64,000 nt of DNA from Dyadobacter koreensis (GTDB lineage Bacteria; Bacteroidota; Bacteroidia; Cytophagales; Spirosomataceae): NCBI RefSeq assembly GCF_900108855.1, contig NZ_FNXY01000005.1, forward strand, positions 453,061 through 517,060. The letters are read 5' to 3'. A program made the translations under genes and the position numbers. The notes under the pieces are model-generated. The model ran no database searches and was not told the origin of the DNA. It saw only the letters and a list, made by a program, of their open reading frames with translations. How positions within the stretch are numbered: position 1 is the stretch's first letter; every line of letters begins with the position of its first letter. Of this stretch, positions 1 to 9,500 are shown piece by piece.

Positions 1-116
1 CAGTCACCACCCAATTCATAAGCAAGTGCCTCCTGCTTTATTGACATCATTTCCCGGAAACGCTTCACATTTCTGCCTTGGTGTATGTTTTTGGTCATAT
101 CAGATGATGAGCTCAT
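1..116 (-). CDS. XRE-family helix-turn-helix regulator, 5' part only
   Basis: The minus strand opens with ATG at 116 (a second in-frame ATG lies at 98) and reads through the window edge. The 38 visible codons include a stretch reading GRNVKRFREMMSIKQEALAYEL, broken here by the edge at a Gly-Gly-Asp. This is the first two helices of the Cro/C1-type HTH fold as seen in small Bacteroidota regulators that often sit on mobile elements. It is divergent from the gene at 253, with 136 bases between them that must hold both promoters. Function as a repressor of the island or of its own promoter is inference. The rest of the gene is outside the window, so length and C-terminal content are unknown. Confidence 0.6.
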   Translation of the reverse strand, partial: MSSSSDMTKNIHQGRNVKRFREMMSIKQEALAYELGGD

Positions 117-252
117 GCCGTAAATGTAATGCTAATAGATTGTTATCAAAGTTCTAAAATAGTCGTTTCTGGCTAAAATTCCCAATTTCAGAATTTTTTA
201 GAAATCGGGTTTAGCTCAATTTCCGGAATGGTTTATCATAACTGACAGCATT

Positions 253-1218
253 ATGAGATTCATTTCAGAAGATGACGCAGACGTTCGCCCGCTTTGGATG
301 TCGCCACAGGAAATTAGCGATCCGTCCGAATTCATTCGTCAATTTTGCAGGATGCACAGCATCGCTGATTGCAGGTTTTTCCTTTGGCAAATGTTAAGCA
401 ATTCCGTTTCGGCTAATAACACGGATGCAGACGCATCTGCCGGAGAACAGCTTTATTTTTTTGAAAACCTGATGCCCTTTATAGAGGCAGTTTTCTTATT
501 GCAGTATACTGATGCGGAAAAGGTTGTAGACGTAAGTTCCGAAAACAATGCCTACCATGAGAATATCGAAAGTTCGGTATCAGACAAAAACTCCGTCATG
601 GGCGCTTCCGACTATTTTCCGTTAACCGATCAAATTGAAAAGAGTAAACTCAAAAAGAAGCTTAAAAAGTTAAAGTACCACTCAGTTTGGTACAGGGAAA
701 GGATAAATGACCCCTGTCAGGTTATACAGAGTTTCTTTGACTATTCTTCACTTATGAGCTTCAAAACGAATTTATATGAAATATTGAAAGTAACGTCGGA
801 GGATTATTTTTATCAGAAAGGAAGCCCAAACAGTGTTTCGCATCATCTTGAAAGACTTGAGTCTATTATCAATGTGGCCTATCTTATGAATGGAGAAAAC
901 CTGGGGCATATAGACATAAAGTCCAAATTAGAAGATCCGCAATTGCCTCCCGTAACTCAGGAAATGTCTCACTCCTTGTTAACAAAGGAAGAAATACTGA
1001 ATCCAGAAAAAGTCCTAACATCCTTTTTTGACTACAAATCCCTGAAAGAGTGGAAGAAGGCCTTGATCGAAATCAATGATTTCGCATTAAGCAAACATCC
1101 TGCCCATGAATGGGGTGTATGGATTGACGCACTTCCGGTTTTTGTACATTCAGTTAAGCTTGCAGAAGCTTTGTGTCTGATTGGATGCAGTGAGGAACAA
1201 CACATCGAACAGAGATAA
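253..1218 (+). CDS. Unrecognised protein with three internal repeats
   Basis: I do not recognise a family for this 321-residue protein. It has no signal peptide or membrane segment and looks cytoplasmic and mostly helical. Three copies of one unit can be read: residues 18-90, 147-213 and 246-310. Each begins with a pattern I-x-x-P-x-x-(V/F)-I-x-(S/Q)-F, most clearly FFDYSSL at 161 and FFDYKSL at 258, and ends in a second helix with alternating Leu/Ile. Between units 1 and 2 lies a charged Lys-rich linker (residues 131-142). The gene is divergent from an XRE regulator and is followed by about 950 bases without an intact gene, so it stands alone. The triplication suggests a scaffold or binding protein; any specific job would be a guess. 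Confidence 0.7.
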   Translation: MRFISEDDADVRPLWMSPQEISDPSEFIRQFCRMHSIADCRFFLWQMLSNSVSANNTDADASAGEQLYFFENLMPFIEAVFLLQYTDAEKVVDVSSENNAYHENIESSVSDKNSVMGASDYFPLTDQIEKSKLKKKLKKLKYHSVWYRERINDPCQVIQSFFDYSSLMSFKTNLYEILKVTSEDYFYQKGSPNSVSHHLERLESIINVAYLMNGENLGHIDIKSKLEDPQLPPVTQEMSHSLLTKEEILNPEKVLTSFFDYKSLKEWKKALIEINDFALSKHPAHEWGVWIDALPVFVHSVKLAEALCLIGCSEEQHIEQR

Positions 1219-1365
1219 TACACTCCATCTTAAATAAATAAAACTTGGAAAGGAATCGGTTTGGCTTAATCGTAGTCACTTGACAGACATATTTGCCGAG
1301 ATTTCAAGACAATTGGTAAGAGTGCAAGTGCGAACACTGTATTGATAAAGGTGGGTTAGAGAAGT

Positions 1366-1398
1366 CCGTAGTTATCGCAAATTTTGCGATAACTACGG
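1366..1398. repeat. Near-perfect palindrome, 16-bp arms
   Basis: Arms at 1366-1381 and 1383-1398 are exact inverted copies (starting CCGTAGTTATCGC) with a single T between them. No T-run follows, so it does not look like a terminator. It lies 150 bases after the triple-repeat gene and just upstream of the RhuM remnant. An operator, recombination site or cruciform-forming site are all possible. Confidence 0.85.
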
Positions 1399-1463
1399 CG
1401 GTCTACAAGGTATACTAAGTAGATCATGATAATAGTAAAATACATTAATTCAGTGAGTTAAAT

Positions 1464-1504
1464 TTAGCTCCAACCTTTTCCAATTTGGAAAAGGTTGGAG
1501 CTAA
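1464..1504. repeat. Near-perfect palindrome, 20-bp arms
   Basis: Arms 1464-1483 and 1485-1504 are exact inverted copies (core CTCCAACCTTTTCCAA) with a single central T, the same design as the palindrome 65 bases upstream. An A-run follows on the plus strand at 1507-1515, so on the minus strand a T-run precedes rather than follows the hairpin; a conventional terminator is not supported. Confidence 0.85.
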
Positions 1505-1512
1505 CGGAAAAA

Positions 1513-1870
1513 AAATGCACTTTGTATAACCTGGATGTAATCATACTTGTTGGTTACCGGCTCAATTTAGCCAAAACCACTCAATTCCGGCAATGGGCAA
1601 CACTTGGCTTAAAAATTATCTGATCAAGGGTTATCCGATTAATGAGAAACGGCTGAATCAAAAGCAGCAAGAGGTGCAGACCTTAAAGGATGGTATCCGG
1701 ATACTGAGTCGGCAATGCAGATCTGACATTGCTCCGCCAATTCGCGAAAGTTCTTGAATACTGGACGATTACGATAGTTAAAAATTAGATCCGAAAGGCA
1801 TTACAATCCGGCAGCGGAGTATTTAGATTTACCGGAATACAGAATAGCATTACGCAGTCTGTTTATTTGA
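1513..1870 (+). pseudogene. Decayed RhuM-family gene
   Basis: No open frame covers this stretch, but pieces in three frames line up in order with RhuM (virulence-associated, Fic/Doc-related) proteins. Frame one, 1522-1602, reads YNLDVIILVGYR and then TTQFRQWAT, the hallmark of the family. From 1608 another frame continues LKNYLIKGYPINEKRL up to a stop at 1755-1757. The next pieces are FAKVLEYW from 1741 and YLDLPEYR from 1820, ending in TGA at 1868-1870. At least three frameshifts are needed, and both the N-terminus and the Fic-like C-terminus are missing. It is a relic of an older insertion into the island. The motif match is from memory of the family; a translated alignment would settle it. 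Confidence 0.75.
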
Positions 1871-2020
1871 ATTTGGGACGTTGTTTTCTAAAGGATAGTT
1901 GGAAGGTTATAGCAACGGGGTTGTCAAAATAACCATTGTTCTGAAAATAGTTTCCAGATATGGATTATCTATTCGAAACTGGTGGGATCCGAAGCATTCT
2001 GTGACTTTCTTTAAGATGAG

Positions 2021-2055
2021 TATACAAACTGCTACAATCCGTAGCAGTTTGTATA
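2021..2055. repeat. Inverted repeat, 15-bp arms
   Basis: Arms 2021-2035 and 2041-2055 (TATACAAACTGCTAC and its exact complement) flank a 5-base loop. It is the third strong inverted repeat within 700 bases and lies about 115 bases beyond the stop codon of the S8 protease gene, which is transcribed towards it. No T-run is seen on either side, so it is a weak terminator candidate at best. Confidence 0.8.
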
Positions 2056-2170
2056 GGATGTAATTTGCTATTCTTGAGCAAATTATACCCCTTGATAAAG
2101 TTTAATTAGGCCAATGGAACTCACATCGAGGGTCGGTCGAGCGATTTATTACTAAATGCTGTTAAAATTT

Positions 2171-4645
2171 TCATTTAATTCTAATTTCATTTTCAACTTC
2201 AACTTCATTCTCTATTCTAATTTCTTCATAAATAGGAATTTCAGCACCAAGCACCTCAATTGAAACTGTAAATGCATATGGTATTTTCTCAAAATCTTTA
2301 TCCCAACCCTTATGCCCGCGGATAGCAAATGACAATTCTTCACGTAGCTGGTACGATTTCAAGATAACCCAGTCCTTTTGAAGACTACCTTGATTACGAT
2401 TTATTTCCAAAACTTCGCCTAAATCACTACGCTCCCTAATTTTCCATTGTATAGCTTGTCCCCCTTCATTTTGTGCTCGTTCGCGCCGAGACCCATCGTC
2501 CGGCTTCAAAGCTCGTTCCGAAAAAGCATTAAATCGCTCATCTAATTTCGACGAAGTCCAATCCAGCCAAGTTGCTAAATAGGATTTCAGCCGTTGCCTG
2601 GTTCGTCGCACTTTGGCTGTATATGCAAGCGTAACTTCGATCAATACATCATATTCATTTCCTGGATCGCGAAGAGATTCAGGAAGTTTTAGAGAATAAA
2701 GATGACCTTCATTTGCAGCAATATTATTGGTACTATAAAATGTAGCTCTGTAATCTGTATTCCTAGTAACACGATCGATAGATGGCACGCCGTAGCCAAG
2801 CTGGCGAATTCCTAGGAGAGTTGGACTATGGAATAATTCATTGGGAAGGCGTGCCCCTTGTACTAGTAGAGCACGAATTAAATTAATACCTTCATCAGGA
2901 TAAAGCCCTTTGAGCACTGCCGCAATATGAGTAACCTTAGGTGCACTGTAAGAAGTACCGACCGCAGACTTTCCAATTGCTGATCCTCCATGAAGCGTAG
3001 AATGAACTAATTCTGTTGCCGTATCTACATTTGACACCACTTGCATTAAACCATTTTTGGACACAACAATTCCACCGCCATACTCGACCAAATCGGGTTT
3101 AATCTGTCCCCAGATCCCGCTACCAATTCTCGAATATCCTGAAACTTTATCATTACCTCCCAGTGAACCCCAATCCTGATTGTCAAAATCTACGTGATCA
3201 ATTGATCCAACTGAAATGCAAAAACTACTCTGAGCAGGATTGGCGATGCGGCAAAAAGGATTTTCTAAATAGGCAGGATAGTTCCGATTAGTTCGAAGAT
3301 ATTCGCGAAGAGAAGGAAACGGTACATTTCCTGCGGAGAGAATGAAAAGGACGTTATTTTGATGCGTCAACTTGTCAATGGTTGCTGCCCAAGATGACAT
3401 GTGTTTCAGCCGAAATGGCCTAGTCGAGTTAACCGACAAATTATACAAAGAACAATCACCATTGTCGTCGACAATTCTCTGCATTAGTTCTGCTGGATAT
3501 TTTTCCTCCAAATTGTTATTGTCATTCAAAATTCGAAGATTTCGAACAAAACAGGGGGGTGAGTAAGGCACTGTCAGGATTGATAACCCTTTAGGATACA
3601 AGACCGCACCTGCAACTTTTGTTCCATGCCCGCCGTCAATAACGTGATCGGCGGTAGAGGGATTGTTGACAAGATATGAGATTGAACGTTCTGCATCAAT
3701 AGCCGAAGCTAGATAGCGATGACCTTCCATTATTCCGCTATCTATTATTCCAACAATCGGAGCATTATCAGACGGAGGTAGAATTTCAATATCATTTAGA
3801 ACTACTTCTTGGCCTGCAGTATCGCCTATCGATGTATCCTCTATCTCTATTACTTCAAAGACAAATGGGTAGTTTTCTACAAGATCTTTTAACCCCTTTC
3901 CGGAAATTTCAACCTGAGCACAGAAACTATCGTCTAATCCAACAATATCGCTTTGCCTTGAACCGTAAAATGAAATAAAGCTGTCGAAGTGGGCTTCGCG
4001 TTGCATTAGCGCTTCGTCTCTTTCTTCTAGTTTTTTAGAATATTCTTCTAATCTGAAATCTCCGCCTCTTTTGCTTGAATCTGGCCGTGCACCTAGCGGT
4101 TTCGCAAAGGCGACGGATACTTCAAGTTTGAATTGATCATCGTCTTGAATATCGCCCCATCTTGCAAAAAGGTCTTCGGAAAGAATATGTTCAGCACGCC
4201 AAAGATTTCTATCGCCATCAATGATTTTCCACAAGTCACCAATCTTCGCGCTGCCACGTTTTGCAGCCACAAAGTCATCTATTTTCTCTTCAAGTGATCG
4301 AAAATTATCAAAAGCAGCACCTATTATAAAGCCATCATCTTCTTCTGAAATGATTTCAATGCCGAAGGATTCCAAGTCAAAAGTGGGGAGTAACAGATCG
4401 GGATTGATTTGAAAAAGAACTGTGACAACATCCTTGTCCAAGGGTGCGAGATTATTCTTTTCTCTCTCCTTGAATTCGTTTTCCCAACTTGTCTTTGTAT
4501 CTGTAAGCCAACGTTGTAGCTTGCCTGAGTGACTTTGCCTGTCCGCCTTATTTGCTCTGGTTTCTTCTGCTTCTTGTCCTCCTCCGGGGATTGCGGCTAT
4601 GCCAGTTTGTTTTGCGATTAGTCTTAGATGAGCGAATTGTTCCAT
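2171..4645 (-). CDS. Subtilisin-like (S8) serine protease of an ATPase/protease pair
   Basis: An 824-residue cytoplasmic protein without signal peptide. Residues 1-290 form an accessory N-terminal region with a charged, partly coiled-coil stretch. The subtilase core spans about 295-620 with the full triad: Asp302 in IIDSGI, His340 in GGHGTKVAG and Ser565 in GTSYSAP; the oxyanion Asn440 sits in LSAGN. A C-terminal all-beta-like region (about 640-824) follows. The start codon ATG abuts the stop codon of the ATPase gene without a gap, so the two are translationally coupled and presumably work as one unit. Lack of a signal peptide and the ATPase partner argue for an intracellular regulated protease, not a secreted degradative enzyme. 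A defence or conflict role is inferred from the island setting. Target and activating signal are unknown. Confidence 0.9.
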   Translation of the reverse strand: MEQFAHLRLIAKQTGIAAIPGGGQEAEETRANKADRQSHSGKLQRWLTDTKTSWENEFKEREKNNLAPLDKDVVTVLFQINPDLLLPTFDLESFGIEIISEEDDGFIIGAAFDNFRSLEEKIDDFVAAKRGSAKIGDLWKIIDGDRNLWRAEHILSEDLFARWGDIQDDDQFKLEVSVAFAKPLGARPDSSKRGGDFRLEEYSKKLEERDEALMQREAHFDSFISFYGSRQSDIVGLDDSFCAQVEISGKGLKDLVENYPFVFEVIEIEDTSIGDTAGQEVVLNDIEILPPSDNAPIVGIIDSGIMEGHRYLASAIDAERSISYLVNNPSTADHVIDGGHGTKVAGAVLYPKGLSILTVPYSPPCFVRNLRILNDNNNLEEKYPAELMQRIVDDNGDCSLYNLSVNSTRPFRLKHMSSWAATIDKLTHQNNVLFILSAGNVPFPSLREYLRTNRNYPAYLENPFCRIANPAQSSFCISVGSIDHVDFDNQDWGSLGGNDKVSGYSRIGSGIWGQIKPDLVEYGGGIVVSKNGLMQVVSNVDTATELVHSTLHGGSAIGKSAVGTSYSAPKVTHIAAVLKGLYPDEGINLIRALLVQGARLPNELFHSPTLLGIRQLGYGVPSIDRVTRNTDYRATFYSTNNIAANEGHLYSLKLPESLRDPGNEYDVLIEVTLAYTAKVRRTRQRLKSYLATWLDWTSSKLDERFNAFSERALKPDDGSRRERAQNEGGQAIQWKIRERSDLGEVLEINRNQGSLQKDWVILKSYQLREELSFAIRGHKGWDKDFEKIPYAFTVSIEVLGAEIPIYEEIRIENEVEVENEIRIK

Positions 4646-5656
4646 TTATTTTGTGAGGTCTACATTTTCCATAAAGGCGCTTTCAATATCCTTGTTTGAT
4701 ATTTCTGGCCTTAGGCTAATGATAGACTTCTTGGCGGCGTCATTCGCAATTTTCACGATGATTGCGTACGAATGTCCAACCATTTTCTTCGCGTACATCT
4801 TCAAGTCTATTTCTTTATTAAGCTTTAATGCAGAGAAGGATATTTTCAACAGTTTCTCGATTTCAAGTTCAGTCGGCTTTTGAAATTCAATAATGTCATC
4901 AAATCGTCTAAAAAGCGCCTTATCCAGGCTACTTTCAAGATTTGTAGTCGCTACTAATATTCCCTCGCCTTGGTATTCTTCCAATAAACCGAGCAATACA
5001 TTCACAATCCGGTGGATTTCACCAACCTCATTGGATGAACTATTTCTCTGCTTACCAATAATGTCAAATTCATCAAGCAACAAGACACATGGAAAGTCAC
5101 TTAAGCTCTCAAACAAGCTTTGTAGATTCGACGCAGACTCTCCGAGGTATGAGGAAATAATGGAGTCGAACCGTACTTTATAAAAAGGAAGCCCAAGATC
5201 CCATGCAATGCGTTCAGCAGCCATTGTCTTCCCGCATCCTGATGACCCGTAAAAAAGGATTTTACGTCGAGGTTTTAGTCCGTGATGTGCAAGGCGCTCC
5301 CGCCCAAGATACTCTTTCTCAATCCGTGATATTTTTGCGCCTACCTCGTCCGATAAGACCATTTCATGCCGTAGATGATCGCGTTCGGTATGCTTTGCAA
5401 GAGGTAATTTATATCTTCTATCAACAGGAACTTTATATTCAATGTCCTTTACAAGCCTTAGGCTAGGTGTACTCCGCTCTGCTCTCACGTCTTTTGAAGC
5501 TTCTTTGCTTGAAAGAATTGTAGTCAATTGATCTGCTAACCTTTCATGACCTTTTTTCTTTTCCTCTTCAATAATGCTGTATGCTACCTTTAAAAGCGGT
5601 GAGGTACGCTCACCCTCCATTGCTCTAAATAGGCGTGTCAACAACTCCTGTCTCAT
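4646..5656 (-). CDS. AAA+ ATPase coupled to the S8 protease
   Basis: A 336-residue classical AAA ATPase of the FtsH/Cdc48-like clade. The N-terminal 95 residues are helical and carry no known domain. The core shows Walker A GSSGCGKT at 137-144, Walker B LLLDEFD with Asp195 and Glu196, sensor-1 Asn239 in ATTN, and an arginine-finger pair at 250-251. I start at ATG 5656; an in-frame TTG nine bases upstream lies inside a promoter-like element. It leads the two-gene operon with the S8 protease, the stop codon TAA being followed at once by the protease ATG. By analogy with other AAA/protease pairs it could unfold or present substrates, or gate the protease. That is inference; the ATPase activity itself is well supported. 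Confidence 0.9.
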   Translation of the reverse strand: MRQELLTRLFRAMEGERTSPLLKVAYSIIEEEKKKGHERLADQLTTILSSKEASKDVRAERSTPSLRLVKDIEYKVPVDRRYKLPLAKHTERDHLRHEMVLSDEVGAKISRIEKEYLGRERLAHHGLKPRRKILFYGSSGCGKTMAAERIAWDLGLPFYKVRFDSIISSYLGESASNLQSLFESLSDFPCVLLLDEFDIIGKQRNSSSNEVGEIHRIVNVLLGLLEEYQGEGILVATTNLESSLDKALFRRFDDIIEFQKPTELEIEKLLKISFSALKLNKEIDLKMYAKKMVGHSYAIIVKIANDAAKKSIISLRPEISNKDIESAFMENVDLTK

Positions 5657-5672
5657 AAAATTCAAATTTATG

Positions 5673-5680
5673 CAAAGTTA
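5673..5680 (-). promoter_or_regulatory. Candidate -7 element of the ATPase/protease operon
   Basis: The minus strand reads TAACTTTG, a full match to the Bacteroidota -7 consensus TAnnTTTG, 17 bases before the ATG at 5656. A second match (TAAATTTG, 5663-5670) lies even closer. The leader would be very short. Confidence 0.5.
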
Positions 5681-6257
5681 GGCAATATTCGGTCCAATGA
5701 CTAAGCCTATGCTAGATGAATTGGTATGCTTTTGTATTTTACACCATACTGATCTAAACTGCATAGTGCCAAGAATCTACTTACTAGACCATACACCAAT
5801 ATTGTGTGGATCAACCTTCTGAATACGAGTAGCAAACCCTCAATCCACTCCTCCCCGCCATCAGAACTTTCCTAGATAAATTGGCATAACCTTATTACTT
5901 TTTGTAAGTGCAGTTTCGTCAAAATGGCCTTAGAGCGGCGGACGAAACAACTGCCTCAGCCTCGCAGAAGTGTTTCATCGCCGAGGTTTGTGGTAAACTC
6001 TCCTAAGTAAATTTGACTAGTTTGGATTCTTTCAAATATAACCAGCATTCAGTGAAAATGGGTTCAGTTTGTACAAACTTGCCGGAGAACTTTGATAGAG
6101 GTTGGGTCTGGTTAGATGTATTTTTACAATGTTGTGAAGCAATGTACATCTATCAGTGGGTTAATTTTTAATTTTCTGGTAACTGCTATATTTACAAAAG
6201 AATATATCACGGTAGGCCAATGAATGAGGCTACTGATAACATGTTAAGCTATACTGT
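5681..6257. other. Gene-free stretch in the island
   Basis: No convincing coding sequence. It contains a 12-base palindrome GTTTGTACAAAC at 6067-6078 and an 8-bp inverted repeat (TAGATGTA, 6113-6120, with 6144-6151). No transposase or integrase piece was seen. Confidence 0.5.
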
Positions 6258-6583
6258 GTGAAACTATTTAAATATGTGTGTCCCGAGCGAATCGATATTT
6301 TTGAAATTTATGTATCCGATTTACACAGCCAAGCGACCTGAACGATCCCTTCGAGCTGTTGTTAAACGTGTCCGCCTTGATGACGGAATCTCAATATCGG
6401 GCTTTTCATCATCCACTATTGGCCCATGCTGAGATACAAAATGACTTTCATAATCTTCTTCAGAATGTTATAGAGGAAAATTTATCTTTTCTCACCCCGG
6501 CCGAAAAACAAGGGGTACAGCAAACACCAGTTTATACACTTTTTATTACATTGACATTAAACTTGAGAAGAAGACAAGGATGA
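6258..6583 (+). pseudogene. Truncated, frameshifted DUF2971 gene
   Basis: Starting at GTG 6258 one frame reads KLFKYVCPERIDIFE, the typical opening of DUF2971 proteins. From about 6308 the adjacent frame continues IRFTQPSDLNDPFELL, the next conserved block, so a one-base deletion near the A/T run at 6303-6309 is likely. This frame stays open to TGA 6581-6583, covering only about 95 residues where the family normally has 230-300. Its stop overlaps the ATG of the STAND-like NTPase in an ATGA junction. Either the downstream gene was fused onto the decayed stub, or the stub now serves as a leader that couples translation. The open part alone (from TTG 6359 or ATG 6380) could still be translated. 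Confidence 0.65.
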
Positions 6584-9500
6584 TTACAAGCATTATCGAA
6601 AAATACCTATTAGGCATTGATCAAGCTACATTTCAAAAGATGATGAATCATCTTTTATTCCTAGAAGGCTACAAGTTTATCTCGTCGCCGGGGTCAGTTG
6701 CTGGTAAGAATAAAACAAGTAAAGGTAGCCCTGACAGCGTCTTCGCCGAAAGTGACGGGTTATTTGTCTTCTGTGAGATGACTACACAAGAGAAACTCGC
6801 CACAGGCGAGACTTTCCAAAAGAAATTGCGAAAAGACATTCTTCACTGCTTCAATTTAAAGGAGACTGATATCGCAAACGAGCAGATAACAAAAGTTATA
6901 CTTGCATTCAATCAGAAAATTGAAGCACATGAAATTCAAGAACTTCACAACTTGGTTAAAAAAAATAATCCATATGCGGAACTAGTCATATACTCGATTC
7001 AAGAGATTCCGTTTCGCTTGCTGTATTATCCAGGTCTTGCAGATAAGTACATTCCTGGTGTAAAGACTACCCAAGGATCATTTCACACTTTGCCGGATTT
7101 TCTGGCAATTTCCGAACGTGGCATTCAACCTGCCTTGACTAATCCATTTGTTGGAAGACAGGCGGAGATTCATGAGGCGCTTACAATGCTGTCATCTAGT
7201 GATTTACTAGTATTAAAGGGAGGGCAAGGCATAGGAAAGTCAAAATTCGCAGTTCATTTTGCAGAACATTTGGAAAAAGAGCAGGGTTATGAAATTAGGG
7301 TTATCGATAGTAGTCCAGTTCCCATTTGGGACGATCTCCAAACCTTTCTTCTACCGGGACGCAAATATGTATTGATTTTCGACGATGCAAACAAAGCGCT
7401 TCCAAACCTCGATTATCTTGTCCAGTTCATCAAGGAGAAACAGGTCGGGTCAATAAAAGTCATAGTTACTGTTCGGGATTACATTAGCCATCTCTTGGAA
7501 AAAAGCTTGGTGAACGTTCCCCATCGAATACTCACTATTTTAACACAAAATGAATCTGATCTACGGAAAATAATAGACAAACATATACCCGACCGCATTT
7601 ATGTCAGCGAACAGGTTATTGATCGAATCGTGTCTATTTCGAAAGGAAACACCAGAATTGCGATAATGGCTATCACATCCATACTTCAAAAGATGGACAT
7701 TGATATTCTTAAAGATATTTTTTCTCTTTATGATCAATATTTCAAAAATGTCAGACTTGACGTATCAGCATTCGAAAAGTCAACAAAGCTTCAAACACTA
7801 GGAATTTTATCTTTCTTAGGAATACTCGATAAAAATGACGAGTCAACCCGACAAATTTTAGAAACAAAATTTGATCTAAACTGGAATGAATTGTGGGAAA
7901 ATCTACTAGATCTTGAAAGATCGGAAATGGTCGATATTTTCAATCGAGAAACAGCGAAAGTGAGCGATCAAGTTTTAGCTGTTTATGCAATGTATAAAAC
8001 ATTCGTCGATAGCCGTACATCTTCAATTAAGTATTCAACATGGGTATGTGAATTTCTAGACAAGTATTCGCACAAAATTGAAAAATCGATTCTCGACCTT
8101 ATTAATACATTTGGATATGAAGAACTCAAACCGGCTCTCGAAAGCGATGTGATAGAAATTCAACATGTCGTAGAATCTCAAAACGGGAATCTGCATAAAT
8201 TCTTTGACATTTTTTGGTTTTATCGAGAGATCGACACACTGTACTTTGTAAAGAGTTGGATAGATCATTTGCCAGGTGACACGATTCAGACTGATGCAAT
8301 AGAATATGATTATGAAGTGAACGACTTCGTATCAACGCCCCCCTATGTCAGCCTCCTGGTGAAGTTCTGGCGGACAGACACCCCATATACATCCCAAGCT
8401 ATCGATTTGGGAATCAAATTGATGCACCACCAACCTTCGCGGATACCGCAGACATTAAAATTCTTAGTAGAACATACGTCCTTCAAGCGCTATGATTATA
8501 AAAGAGAGTACGTAAGGCAGTTTTCGCTTTTTGAGTCTTTTAGTAAACCAGTTTTTGGAAAAGTTCAAAAGGAAGTAAGTGATGGGATCTTCCTGTCAGC
8601 TGCGTGGTCCTTTCTAGAAGCCGAGTATCGTGAACACGAGGGAGGACCAGGCGGGCATTTTGTTATCTACACCTTTAAGCCAGTTAAAACAGATAAGCTC
8701 ATTGAGCTCCGTGTGCTGATCCTTACACGGCTATTCTCACTATTTTCTGAGTACCCGGTTAAGGTACTCAACACATTCAATGGATATCTACGAACATTAA
8801 AGCATTTTGATGAGAATATTGCAGAGGCCGAAAAATCTTTGGTGGATGAGTTTATAAATTCAAATTTGTCAATCGAAGAATATTCTCATTGTGTAATAGC
8901 GATTATTTACAAAGATGTTCTCATAAGACATAACAAACCTGTAGACGATATTTTTGACAATTTCGAAAATTCTGAGATACTCAAATTTGCAAATGAATTT
9001 AAGTCAATAATAAGAGATACAAATTTGCCAGGAGTAGAGCGATACGAGGTATTGAAAAAGGCGATTCAAAAACGAACGGATGGTGCAACATTTGAATCAG
9101 TTAGAGATATCATCAATAATTTTAACAAAATATTTGAATCAACAAACACACTTAACGGAAATAACCATTGGGTAGGCACCGCAATCTATTACCTATTTCA
9201 TTCATTAGCAGAAACACAACCCGAGTTATATTATAAAGCATTACACTTAATATTGAGTGATAAATTTTCATTTGAGATGGATTATGGTATACTAATATCC
9301 TACCCTCTAAGACAGAAACTACTGCCTTGTAATGACATATTTAGGCGGATAGACGACAAAAAGTACCTTCGTAGGGATCAAATGATACTTTCATACTATC
9401 AATCTTTTGACGAAACTTGCATCGACGAATTAGTTTTAATCAATTATATAGATTTTCTATCTGTTACAAATGAGAGATTATATTTTTACAACTTTGAAAA

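Noticed and set aside
1219..2170. Insertion sequence or transposase in the gene-free stretch
   Set aside because: The only protein-like pieces match RhuM in ordered fragments, and no transposase motif or target-site duplication was seen.
6310..6432. ATG-started 40-codon frame between the palindromes and the STAND gene
   Set aside because: It runs out of frame with the DUF2971 pieces, which explain the sequence better.
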